Shown one piece after another: positions 35,168-45,520 of a stretch of 64,000 nt of DNA. The position numbers and the translations under genes are program-made. How positions within the stretch are numbered: the stretch's first letter is position 1; every line of letters begins with the position of its first letter. The DNA is from Saksenaea vasiformis B4078 (lineage: Eukaryota > Mucoromycota > Mucoromycetes > Mucorales > Saksenaeaceae). The notes below the pieces were generated by a model. It was not told the DNA's origin. It ran no database searches and saw only the letters and a list, made by a program, of their open reading frames with translations. The DNA lies in the NCBI GenBank assembly GCA_000697055.1, contig JNDT01001411.1:39411-103410 (forward strand), written 5' to 3'.

Positions 35168-37299
35168 AAATATTCAGTATAGCTCTGAATAAAATGATTT
35201 AGAAAATGGAAAGGAACTGTAGCCACACTGATCGCTGTTTGAGGGATTTAACTCGTTTTTGATAATAAATTCAAACGTAGACGGACAACTTTATCGAACA
35301 ACTCGGGATCTGGATTACTTGCATAAGATATCTTACAGAGTCTATAATTGTCCTAGTTCATTTATGAACTTGTTTGTATCAGTTGCCCAAAATAAAATAA
35401 AAAAGAGGCAAAAAAGCAATACATCGGGGAGTGAGCGACTTTTAAGCATTATGTTTGCTATATAGCCCTTCCAATATCTCCTGCCGGTGGTGGCTGGTTT
35501 TCCTTTTCTTCGACTTGCATGTGATCTATAGTGTAACTTCTTTTATCATCATTTTTGTGGTTTGAAATGACGAGCGTCATTTCTGATAGCGTGTATTGTC
35601 AAGTGTTTTAGCTTCGTTAGCGTCTTATTTCAGGATATCAGAACCTCCATTGGGTTGCAAACAACTGAGTATGATCTATTTATGCGTACTATTAAATGAT
35701 CTTCTAGCTTATTTTGTCCGTCTCATTCTCGTTTATACTTGGAAAGACAAAAACAGGCGTCCCTCCACAGAGGTTGACCGTTTAAAGGAATGCTTTTTCT
35801 ACAGCATCATATTCGATAATGGAAACATCGATAACGGAAGGTCATCAAAGTATTTGTATTCAATCAGGTTACAACAAGATCATCTTAACGATCAGCGCAT
35901 CGTTCTATCACAATCTGTTTGTTAATAGTGTATCAAATCTATATAATTTTTGCTTGCGCGAAGAGCGAATTTTGCGCTAATGAAGAATCAGATAGGCTGT
36001 CATTAGTACATAGATTGTAAACGATCTCATAGTCTACTTACGTCAATTCATTCCTGGAGGGTGCAACACTTAAAATAGCGTAAAGATTCGTTCATGGTTA
36101 GCAGTGTAAATGGATAAATCTCGGATATCTCTCTTATTTCCCCGAGGACAATATCGCTGGCGACGGTGGCCGACCCACCACCATGACCAGTAAAGGAGCG
36201 AGATTGGTCCTGGCGACACAGGTCAGTGGGTTGAAGCGATACAATGCACGTTGAATTGATGCTTTCCACACAACATTCAAGACTTCAGCACGCACAAAGG
36301 AGTACAACCGACGTAAAGTTTATTTCAGAGCTAAGGCCTACCATAGAATTGTAGGATAAAACCGTTACCTTCTACTCGTATCCTATTACGTTAATGTCTA
36401 AACCTATCTTCCGTCCTTTTCGCTTTCAGGATTGTAGCTTACGAGTATTTTCAAAGGTGATGAACTACTCTTGAGTAGTAATAATTTGGCGAACTGTTAT
36501 CGATCGTGCGTTGCAGGCTTTTATCGTTAACAGTACAGTGCGCATTCATCTGTGCATCGGTTTTTAACAGGCAAGAGAGCTATCTACAGGACGTATTTAG
36601 TAAGCGAAATAAGAGCACAATAGATCGGTTAGCTTACTTTCTTATATTAGAACAAAAAAAGGACACACGTCTATTGCTAACCTTTATAGGATTTTCGCAC
36701 TCTGCTCATCAAGTCATTATACCTGACTTTTCTTATAACTATATCAAGCCAGTAAAGCGATCTTGACAGAAAGCAAAGAAGTCTATTGGGTTAGGAGCTG
36801 GGATTCAAATGACTTGAGTACCAGACGTTTCTCACGATGTAGATACCAAAGGTATTGTCCAGGCACTTTTTTTACTAGTCTCTTAACTTCGTTTACTCCG
36901 CATTGCAGACCTGCTCCTCATTTTCGGCATCTTAAACCTAAAGATCAGAGCTCATACTTTCTTTCTTTCTTTCTTTTTTTTTTGATACCGATGTTTTTTA
37001 AGTTGTGCCAGATGTGCCCCCCTCACTAAACAGACCAGAAGTTTAATCACATTCTACCGATACACCTACCCTTCATCCCTTGCTGTCCTTAGAAAATAGA
37101 TGATTAATACACAACAACGTTCCTTTACTTATCCAATAGTTCATATTTTTTTTATTACTGTGCGACCCTACAACGTCAGAAGATCCGTGAGCACTGTTGC
37201 AAACTCATAAACGAACAATTGTGAGTATCTAAATGTGTCGTGTTTTTGTTAGATGGTAAATGCGTTGACCCGAACGAAAATGGACGGCATTCATCACAA
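35168..37299. other. Intergenic, no firm gene
   Basis: Frames of up to 109 codons (35596-35925 on plus, 36048-36269 on minus) have no domain or spliced partner. The base composition is AT-rich. The segment follows the inverted-repeat element and ends at the KH-domain gene's stop codon. Confidence 0.4.
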
Positions 37300-38989
37300 T
37301 CACAACTGGGGTGGTGGAGGAACGGCGTTGTAGGATGAGCCAGCAGCACTTGTGGATGAAGCGCTTGGTGGCGATGATGGCGGTGGAGGAGCTGGAGCTT
37401 GGCTTGTAGGTTGTTCAGATGGTTGACTTCCCTGGGCAGGAGGAGCTGTATATCCGTAGTTGTAATAATAATTAGGATCATACGCATATTGCTGGCCGTA
37501 GTAAGCGTAGTATTGGCTATAGTCGTAACCGCTATACGCTTGTGGATCCGTTGAAGAAGCCGAAGAGGCAGCAGGATCAGCGTAGGCACCTCCATAAGCA
37601 GCCTCAGAGCCTGCAGCAGCTGTTGCTGCTGGAGGCTGGCTGCCATCTGGTGGAGGTGGTGGAGCAGCAGAGCCATCGGAAGGCGGAGGTCCTGGAGGTG
37701 GAGGTGGGTTGTGTGGAGAGTAGCCATAACCCTATTATCCTTTTAGTTAGAAAAACACACTCACGCGAAAAATCTCTAGACCCTTACGCCTGGGTGTGGT
37801 TGGCCATAATCTCTGTAGCCACGACTGTAGCCACCCCGACCATACGAGCCACCATACTGTGCAGCTCGTTCATGCTCAGCTTTCACAGTATCGATCAAAT
37901 CTTGTGTCAGTTTTACAGCTTTCTCCAATCCTTCTTCACGTGGACACCTAGAATTCTCCATGAACATCTACAATGTTCCACGCTCTAATATACTTACGAA
38001 ATATGAACATGAAGAGGTTCATCAGCTTCAACACCGGTACTAGATTCATAGAATCCAGATCCCTTGCCTTTCAACTGAACTCTGCTTCCGGTTTCGTTCT
38101 GAATATGCTTAACATAAGCACCTTGAGGACCGACGATCTTAGCTCTGATGTTAAAATGAGTAGATCCCTCAATGTTGACAAAAATCTTGCTTTCAAAGAA
38201 TTTGCGCTGCAACAGAAGAATTCTATCAATATCAATTCCTTTTGAAAGGAACATTATTCCCTACCTCCCTTCGCTCGCCCTCTCTTGGACCGTAGCCAGT
38301 TCCAGGTAAAGGTACTGTCGCTGTTTCGATGAGTTCCTCCACTTTTGCTACTGCTTTATCTAATGCTTCCTTTGTCGACGCTGTGATATGAAGATACAGT
38401 GGAGGTTCTTTTTCTGTTGCAAGATTCTTGTCCGGATAGTATTTTCCACGGGTTGTCACATCTGTCGTTACTCGGTGTTCAGCCGACCAATTATTTTTTT
38501 TAACGGAAGAAATCTACCTGCTCCTGTTTCGCGCTGAATCTGAGTCTGTGTAGCCCCTCTGGTCAACATATAGCGGTTCTTAAGATCGTTGATAGGGATA
38601 TCCTTGACGTATTCGCCATCGCCTTTTTCTCTAGGATAGTTGGGCTGTTCCTCGTCTTTTAATGAAATCCCTTTCTGCGCAAGCATCGCATTGATTTTGG
38701 CCGCAGCCAAACCTTTTATTAAAAAAGACATGGTTAGTCCAATATATCAGTGGAAATAAGTGTCACTTACTTGCCGCTTTGCTGGGATCAATGTCCTTCG
38801 ATTCGCTTCCACTGCCTGATTTTGAATGATCGTCATCGGAAATCTTACTGAATTTTGTTGCTGGACTTGAGCTTCCCGATCGGGGTTGGCCCTGGTCGTC
38901 CCACTTTCTTTTTCTGTACAGAGAAATCACAATAAGAAATCAGGTAATCAATGATTCAAGTTCACTCACTTGTGTATAGTGTCAGTCAT
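37300..38989 (-). CDS. KH-domain RNA-binding protein, KHDC4/BLOM7-like
   Basis: Seven exons: 38970-38989, 38771-38913, 38518-38712, 38265-38461, 37998-38206, 37788-37947, 37300-37731. Total 1356 nt, 451 residues, all in phase. The N-terminus (MTDTIHKKRKWDDQG) is basic, followed by AAKINAMLAQKG and the first KH-like unit (TQTQIQRETGADVTTRGKYY). The second KH unit contains FNIRAKIVGPQGAYVKHIQN and LHVHIS. The C-terminal 150 residues are Gly, Tyr, Pro and Ala-rich with repeated tyrosines. This order matches KHDC4 (BLOM7/KIAA0907), a pre-mRNA splicing cofactor that contacts spliceosomal proteins. The nuclear RNA-processing role is inferred from that family. Confidence 0.88.
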
Positions 38990-39240
38990 TGGTCAAACGA
39001 GGGAAAAGGAGGGGACTGCGACAGACAGTCTTTTTTTTTTTTTACTTCTGAAAAAAAAATTCAACGTCATCTCAGCTGAGCTTTTTTCTTCAAGGGAGAT
39101 CGGCAGTTTTCCCAGCTTAACCGTCTTTCCCTTTTATTCTTCCTATATATACTCGTTCCTGTTATTCTATGCTACTTTCCACTCAATCCGGTAGTATCGA
39201 TAGAGCGCAAAGACAACGACAGCGATCTTTACATACAGCC
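38990..39240. promoter_or_regulatory. Short divergent promoter
   Basis: About 250 bp separate the start codons of the KH-domain and TBC genes. TATATATAC around 39146 lies some 95 bases before the chosen TBC start and could act as a TATA element. The centre is a T run. Confidence 0.4.
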
Positions 39241-40528
39241 ATGGAACAAGATGAGGCGCTCTCAATACTAAACGACTTTAACGAGATCCTGCAGTCCGAG
39301 GTCCACGTCGACCTAGAGCGTTTACGTATACTTGCTCGACACGGCATTCCGAGCCAGATTCGTGGGGTGAGTTCTCAACTAGAACGAAAAAGATATATAT
39401 CTCGGACAAAAAAAATCCCATCCCCTCCCTCGCCTAAAAATTGTGATGGACCCTATTGACCACGAGTTGCGCCGTTGTTGGGTGCAGGAAGCCTGGAAAT
39501 ATCTTTTAGGCGTCCAAGAAGCAGATCGATGTAAGATTACATAATCCCCTGAAAATAGACCTAATGATCGACGCAGCTAAAGAGCTGACAAGCTCCAAAG
39601 CACGGAGTGAAGAATATGACCAAATTGACAAGACTGATCCCGAGATTTCAAAGCGCATTCGAGGAGAAGTATCCAGATACCTACGTAGAACACCCGAGCT
39701 TGAGGACAAGCGGTATTCAGAGAAGTTAGAAACAGTAATCACAGCTTACTTGAATGCAAATCGTGATGCTGAATACCACCCTGCACTGATAAGTCTCTGT
39801 GCTCCATTTATCTATGTATTGGACACAGAATGCGATGCTTACTTTTGTTTTGAGCGATTAATGCAAGCCATAGGTAAGGAAACCGATATTCGTTACATGC
39901 ATTCACAGATGTCAGATGAATATTATACCAACAGTACCATCAAGGAACGCGTGGCAAATTTTATGACGCTATTTCGTTATGTGCTTCCTGAACTGTAATT
40001 ATTTTTAGATACGGGAAAAAACCGCGTGATTCTCATGTCCTACGTTGTATAGGTGTAACTATTTTGAAGATGAAGAAGTCGACTTAAATGAATGGGCCAC
40101 GTCTTGGCTACAGCATCTGCTAGCCAAAGAGATGAGATTTGACAACCTTGTACGGTTGTGGGGTAGGATATGACTTGATTTATCAAGATTCTGGGATTGA
40201 CGCTGTACAGATACATATTTCGCAATGCCTGATCCCCTTGATTTTCATCCCTTCATATGCCTTGGTAAGTTAAGTTCTATCAACTCGCAGTCGCTTTAAT
40301 TCTATATCTTCTAGCTATTCTTCGGATGGCCCGTGAGAACTTGGAAGATCTAGAGCAGTCGGAGATTAGGACGATGCTCTTGCGACTGCCCAATATGGAC
40401 ATGCGGGGAGTGAGTGCTGTTTGGACAGGTAGTTAACTCATTCACACAATGTCTAGGTCATTGCCGAAGCCTATAACATCCGCCATGAAACCATGGAGAG
40501 ACAGATGTTTGAAGATGAACATCTGTAA
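39241..40528 (+). CDS. TBC-domain protein (Rab GTPase-activating protein family)
   Basis: Seven exons: 39241-39366, 39488-39530, 39577-39994, 40053-40162, 40211-40264, 40315-40409, 40457-40528; 305 residues. An upstream in-frame ATG at 39169 would add 24 residues. The TBC domain covers most of the chain: GIPSQIRGEAWKYLLGV, then IRGEVSR at residues 84-90 where the family has IxxDxxR with the arginine finger. Next come LCAPFIYVLDTECDAYFCFERLM, FMTLFRYVLPEL, EEEVD-type DEEVDLNEWATSWL and LVRLWDTYF. TBC proteins stimulate GTP hydrolysis by Rab GTPases. The glutamine-finger motif YxQ is replaced by EYHP (residues 122-125), so canonical dual-finger catalysis is doubtful. Confidence 0.87.
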
Positions 40529-43500
40529 ACGTTACCCCATTTACACAACCTGTTCTCTTTGTTTTCTGCATTTTTAGTGATTTTTTTTTTATTTTGTCAA
40601 CATCGTTGATGTTACCTCTGGTAGAAAATATGATGCAATACCTTGCTCGTCTTATGCATGAAACTTCCGAGAGCGAGGCAGTGATTGTGTCATATGCGCA
40701 GGCGATCTATAGACCTCGGAAGTATCAACAGCGTCGTGCTGCCTGACGAGCTTTTTGAAGAACTGTCTATGATGTGTGATCATTATAGATATAACAAACA
40801 ATATAGGCAGGTATCATCCGTTAAATTGGTGATTATATGATTCTGCAGAACCTTTTTTTTTCCCTTTTCTTAATGCTGCTCTTTGCCTCTTGGTCGGCGC
40901 TTATTCGTGACGTCGAGATGGTTTCAGTACTATATCCGGAAACGTCCCTTCGTTGGTATAATGCTGAGTATTCTTTTGACGGGGTTCTATCAACAAACCG
41001 GATCGTTCCTTTTATGGAATTTGTTTGCGACACAGCATCTGTGCAAGTGAAGCTGATTATCTGTCCTGCCACGGACAAAAACGTTCTTGTGTCATTACCA
41101 AGACTATCACGGCTTCACTGAGTAAAAAGCAGCTTCTTTCTTTTTGTGTATGGGCATGGACTTCTGTCAAGAAAATCTTGTCTTTGAGTTCTGCAGCGGC
41201 GGGCCTTCCTTCTCCGCTATCGTAAACACAGCCTGCTGCTTCGATAGATTATAACTGACGTAGCACTCAATTAGAGATGGCTCGGTAAAAGCGTTATGCA
41301 AGACAGTGCTAATGCGATGAAGGATGTCACATAACCTCTGTTCCAGTCCACCTTGACTATATTCGTCAATACTCACTATTAGGTAAGTCATTATGCCATA
41401 TTGCTTATCCTTTACAATAAATCGTCAGGTATTACAGCGTCTCAAGGTTTGCTCTGAGAACGTAATCATTACATTGTCCGCTCCGTGAAAGTCGATGCAT
41501 CCTCTTTCTGCCTCCGGCCCGTTTTCATGCAGGGTACAACTGCTATAAATTCATGGCATTCTCCTTCGGGATTAGTTAAACATTCATCCAAGCGCGATCA
41601 GGTGTATTAGTGGTAAGCGATTTTTTGTGCTGCTCGAATACATATGGTGTGCATTCACTCAAAACTTCCCACAGGGCGAACTCGGTTCTTACATGAGAAA
41701 CAGGTTTATTTAAATCACTGTGGGTGCTTCTCTGCTAGAGGATGTCTGTCCCAATCTGGTCTCAGAAAGAATGGATAGATAAGATCCTCGGTATTGCAAG
41801 GAGGAAACGTTGAGGCACAGGAGGGTTAATAAAGAAAGAGAGAACCAAGGATATGCTGAACCACATTAGAAGAGTGAAATGAAAGAGAGAAGCGTAAAAA
41901 AGCTATTTAATGAATAGCGTTTCAATCGACACGTATGTCAATGACAGAGAATTACTTTGACGCAACAACATTTTCGTAGCCTACATGTATCTGACACAGA
42001 AAACAGCTCATACTGCGTCGTCGCTGTAAGAAGATCTCACTAACAGGTATCAAACAAGATTTCAAGTCAGACGTGTTCAGAGGAATCGATCTCGTAGCAA
42101 TGTATATAGACCCGATACTCAGCGCTTTGTTGATCGATCCTGGGACGCATGTATATCTCCATTCACAAGGCCCTTCCAATATGTACTCCTTGATATGCCT
42201 ATTTACCTATAATGGAGGCGTAACGACTACAATTATTCTGTCAATTAGATTCTCATGTCTTTCTTAGTGAAGGGTAAATGATGGAAATGGTAGCGCCAGA
42301 TATAATGCGGCCGGAAAGCTCATCGCAGGAGACCGTAAATTCCATTTTACTAACGATAAACATTGCGTTTTCAATGTGTCCGCTCTCGTCCAATCTCATA
42401 AAAGTCATAACGTATGGAAGGAGACTCCGCCACGGCAACAGAGAAAAAGGCAGAAGGTACAAAAGAGAAAGGTAAACACAGGGAGCAGCATTAACTTCAA
42501 TGCTGACACTATCCGGTCCGTTTATGACCGAGCCCTGTGCGGAACGAACCCCGCCGATCTTGCTAGTAGCCGGCATCATATTTAACTGTGCAAGAGGATA
42601 TAGCTGGGACATTGTGTACATGCTCAGTAAAATGTATTATGAATTATCCTATTGTCATTAGGTTATCAACTTTCATGAAAAGAAAGAGCCACTTAATCTG
42701 CAAGTGAAACTAGTTTAAAACATTCGATACTTGCATTCGAAGATGAAGGCTTGGTCTAAATAGCTAGACAGCCGGTTACAAGACTGGATATTATATATAT
42801 AATAATGTCAGTAGCTACAGAAGAGGTAGTAGATATAATACACATTGGAGGTCAAGAAGCAGCAAGGATGAACGATGAGGTGACCAAATAGAGCCCTGTT
42901 TCTGTAAGATCTATGCCAAATCAACTTCAAGGTAAATAAATATGCGCACAATAGAAAAGATTGATATATAGGTCTGAAGATACCCACCCTACCCTCATCC
43001 CCACAATAATTTCCGTGAAAAGGGTCTCTTGTCCCTCAAGTAGGACCGTTTTGCAAACAAGCGGAAGTTAAAATGGAACGCTTATTACGACGTTGCCTTA
43101 CGATATCTTGCCTGCATCGAGCTTTGTTGCCGACATGCACTCGGTTTAAAAGTTTCTTGGCAGCTTTAAAATACAGTGTAGCGCATCTCTTTCCTTGACC
43201 GGATCGTCAATAATAAACACCACGTATTTGGAAATGAGTACATCAGATACAGAGACAGGGAAAAAAATTTTTTTTTCACTCGAAATTTAGTACTGTAGTC
43301 TAAAATAGCAGGTCATTCTTTCGGCTTACATCAGAAGCTTTTTATTGAGCAATTTAGGGATGAGTGTGCCGACTTCATGCGATGAGACTAAAAAGTTTGC
43401 TTTTTTGTGTCACAAAACAACTCTTTGCGATATGGCAGCTGGAAAGGTGTTATGGGAAGTAGGTCACACTACAAATCGTGATCGGCATAAACATTTGTAT

Positions 43501-44350
43501 TGGATCCTAGAGAACATGGGTACCAATTGTATCCCATTAAGTCTTTATTACACTACAGGGGTTCTTTGGTCTGAACAATTAGTTTGGCATGGCTTTAGTG
43601 AATCACTGCAAAGTATTTTTTCCTTGGGGCGGTACATTGGAAAAGCTTGGCAACTACGATGACTCTGAATACTTACTTAACGCAGGCTATGCGATATAGT
43701 TGCAATATGCGATATGTGTGGGACAGCATTAGAAGTGCATGCGTTTGCGCTGTAAAACATTAGATAGTGTGAACAGACGCCTGTGTGTAACCCATCAATG
43801 TAGGTGCAGAAACAATCGTGTCTAGCCTTGAAACGCATCTTACATACTGGAACAGCGATTATCCACGGAAAGAAGAAAACGCATGGACACTGTGCATTTT
43901 AGATGAACAGGAATGGTGACAAGGCAGCTGATAGTGTGTTCGCAAGTTTCCAACCTTGTGCGTCTTGCTTCTGGAATGCATGTATCCGGCATCAAACATA
44001 AACATAAGATCCAGGCAACGCCATCCAGTCAATCAACTTATCCTTTTCTAAGAGAAAAAAAAAGACGCTCGTGTTTTGTCAGATCTACACAAAAACGAAT
44101 TTCGGCCTAACCTAACAAACATAAAAAAATTGAAGGGAAAGGAAAGTGATTTATGTGGAACACAGAAACATTACACGAAGTTCGATCCAAATGAGTATCT
44201 CACAGGCATACGCACACATATATATATAGAGGGAAAGAGGTCGAAAACAAAGAAGACGACCAAGCCAGAGGGTTTGTCATAGTGAAGTAAGAAAAGTAGC
44301 CTTAGTTACTGTTCTTGTTGGTCTAAAAATAAAGCAGAATTAGGCCAGGT
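40529..44350. other. Long intergenic stretch, few supported features
   Basis: About 3.8 kb without a firm gene. The open frames (40837-41121, 41952-42179, 43345-43662) show no domains or good exon chains. The composition is AT-rich with scattered T runs. No inverted repeats or RNA genes were recognised. Confidence 0.4.
42253..42621 (-). CDS. Possible small protein, unknown
   Basis: A 122-codon frame starts MYTMSQLYPLAQLNMMPATS and ends with SGRIISGATISIIYPSLRKT. The middle is hydrophobic (YLSLLYLLPFSLLPW) and may be an intron with a GTGTTT donor. The outer parts look protein-like, but no family was recognised. It is listed only as the most gene-like frame of this 3.8-kb gap. Confidence 0.25.
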   Translation of the reverse strand: MYTMSQLYPLAQLNMMPATSKIGGVRSAQGSVINGPDSVSIEVNAAPCVYLSLLYLLPFSLLPWRSLLPYVMTFMRLDESGHIENAMFIVSKMEFTVSCDELSGRIISGATISIIYPSLRKT

Positions 44351-44898
44351 TCATATTTCCATTTTCTTTTCCTTTATTACCTGAGTGCCAACAATAGAAC
44401 CTACAGCATTGAAAAATTTATTTAGTGTTTAAGAAATCTTCCGAGAATAAGCTCACATACCTATGATGATACCCAAGATCGCGAGAATAGTCACTGCTAT
44501 TATGATTTTCCATTTCAAATCCTTCCACCACATTCGCTTACGCACTTGATTTGCACCACGACGGAAGTGGCCAGCTGTAGCCTGCAAATCCTCTTTTTTT
44601 TTTTCCTTGGGTTTAGTGGACACAGTTCACTCTTTAACTATGACTTTACCAGTTTTTCCTCTCAGGTCGTCAAGACGTTCACCACGTTGCATGACTTTGT
44701 CGATATTTTCTTGCATAATGTTCACAACTTCATCCACCTGCTGCTGAACTTGCTGAGTCTTGGCATTACCACCGCTGCGGGCTTGGTTCTGACCGCGTTG
44801 GGTGTTGGGAATATAGGGATCATATGGTTCAGACCTATAAGTAGATAAGAAGGTTCGTTACATTGAAGCACGAGACGGATTGTTCACGACACTAACAT
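44351..44898 (-). CDS. SNC1: Synaptobrevin/VAMP-type R-SNARE (Snc family)
   Basis: Exons 44897-44898 (start codon bases AT), 44650-44834, 44461-44592 and 44351-44400; 122 residues. The protein opens MSEPYDPYIPNTQRG. The R-SNARE motif spans about residues 28-88: TQQVQQQVDEVVNIMQEN, the zero-layer Arg in VMQRGERLDDL, and ATAGHFRRGANQVRKRMWW. A C-terminal anchor follows (KWKIIIAVTILAILGIIIG) with a short tail. Snc proteins sit on secretory and endocytic vesicles and pair with plasma-membrane Sso/Sec9 SNAREs for exocytosis. The start codon is best explained as split by a 62-nt intron (AT|G). The tail after the last intron is longer than in yeast; an alternative splice after GTQ is possible. Confidence 0.88.
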
Positions 44899-45070
44899 TG
44901 GTTATCTTATTAAATGAGGTAGTTGCAGAGAAAAAAAGAAGGAGCAGAAGACGACGGAACTGCACACTACTATTTTGTGCGGGATTTAAAAAGGACTTTT
45001 GCGTGATTGGTTAAGATGTCACCGGTTTGGCTGCGTCCTACTGTGTTTTGCGAAATCGTTTGCGCTGCTT
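44899..45070. promoter_or_regulatory. Upstream region of the R-SNARE gene
   Basis: Purine/pyrimidine-biased 5' flank of the SNARE gene, running into the inverted-repeat pair. No specific factor site can be assigned. Confidence 0.35.
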
Positions 45071-45422
45071 GGAGTCATGCAGTTGGTGGGAGCAAGCCTG
45101 AAGATGTGGTTGGCTCCCAGCCCAGGTTTAGATGATATTTTGACTCGCAGCAATTTCAATTTTTATTTCAGTGGTTTATTTTCTTCACACGATTCTATGT
45201 TTCCAAGCAGTATCTTTTCTTATATATTTTATCCCTATGTTTTATTTCCCTCCCCTAGATCCAGTGCCGAAAAGATCCACTACGGCTTCTCGAAGGCTAA
45301 GGTGAAGGAAGAGGAGAGAAGTTTCCTTTTATTTTATTTCTGAGAATAAACAAGCCAATCAGGCGCGGCTTTGTGGAAGCCAACCACATCTTCAGGCTCG
45401 CTCCCACCAACTGGATGACTCC
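45071..45422. repeat. Long inverted-repeat pair (45-bp arms, possible MITE)
   Basis: Arm 1 (45071-45115) starts GGAGTCATGCAGTTGGTGGG. Arm 2 (45378-45422) is its reverse complement with two mismatches in 45. Weaker symmetry continues outward (TTTTGCGAAA against TTTTGCAAAA). The 262-bp centre is AT-rich with no coding signal. It lies between the SNARE promoter and the 3' end of the Fanzor-like gene, 99 bp from the latter's stop codon. It may be a separate MITE or an end of the element carrying the Fanzor gene. Confidence 0.75.
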
Positions 45423-45520
45423 CAGTTTTTGCAAAATAAGACGCCAGACAGTAGAAACGATTCCGTGAATTAGTAATTATTGGAAAAACTGGCATAAATT
45501 CTTACCACAAGTGTAACTAT

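Noticed and set aside
37176..37727. 183-codon leucine/histidine-rich minus-strand frame
   Set aside because: It is a wrong-frame reading of the Pro/Tyr/Gly-rich last exon of the KH-domain gene, which continues in phase to TGA at 37300.
39880..39910. Possible small intron in the TBC gene (GTAAGG ... TTCACAG)
   Set aside because: Removal of 35 nt would break the frame, while reading through stays open and in phase.
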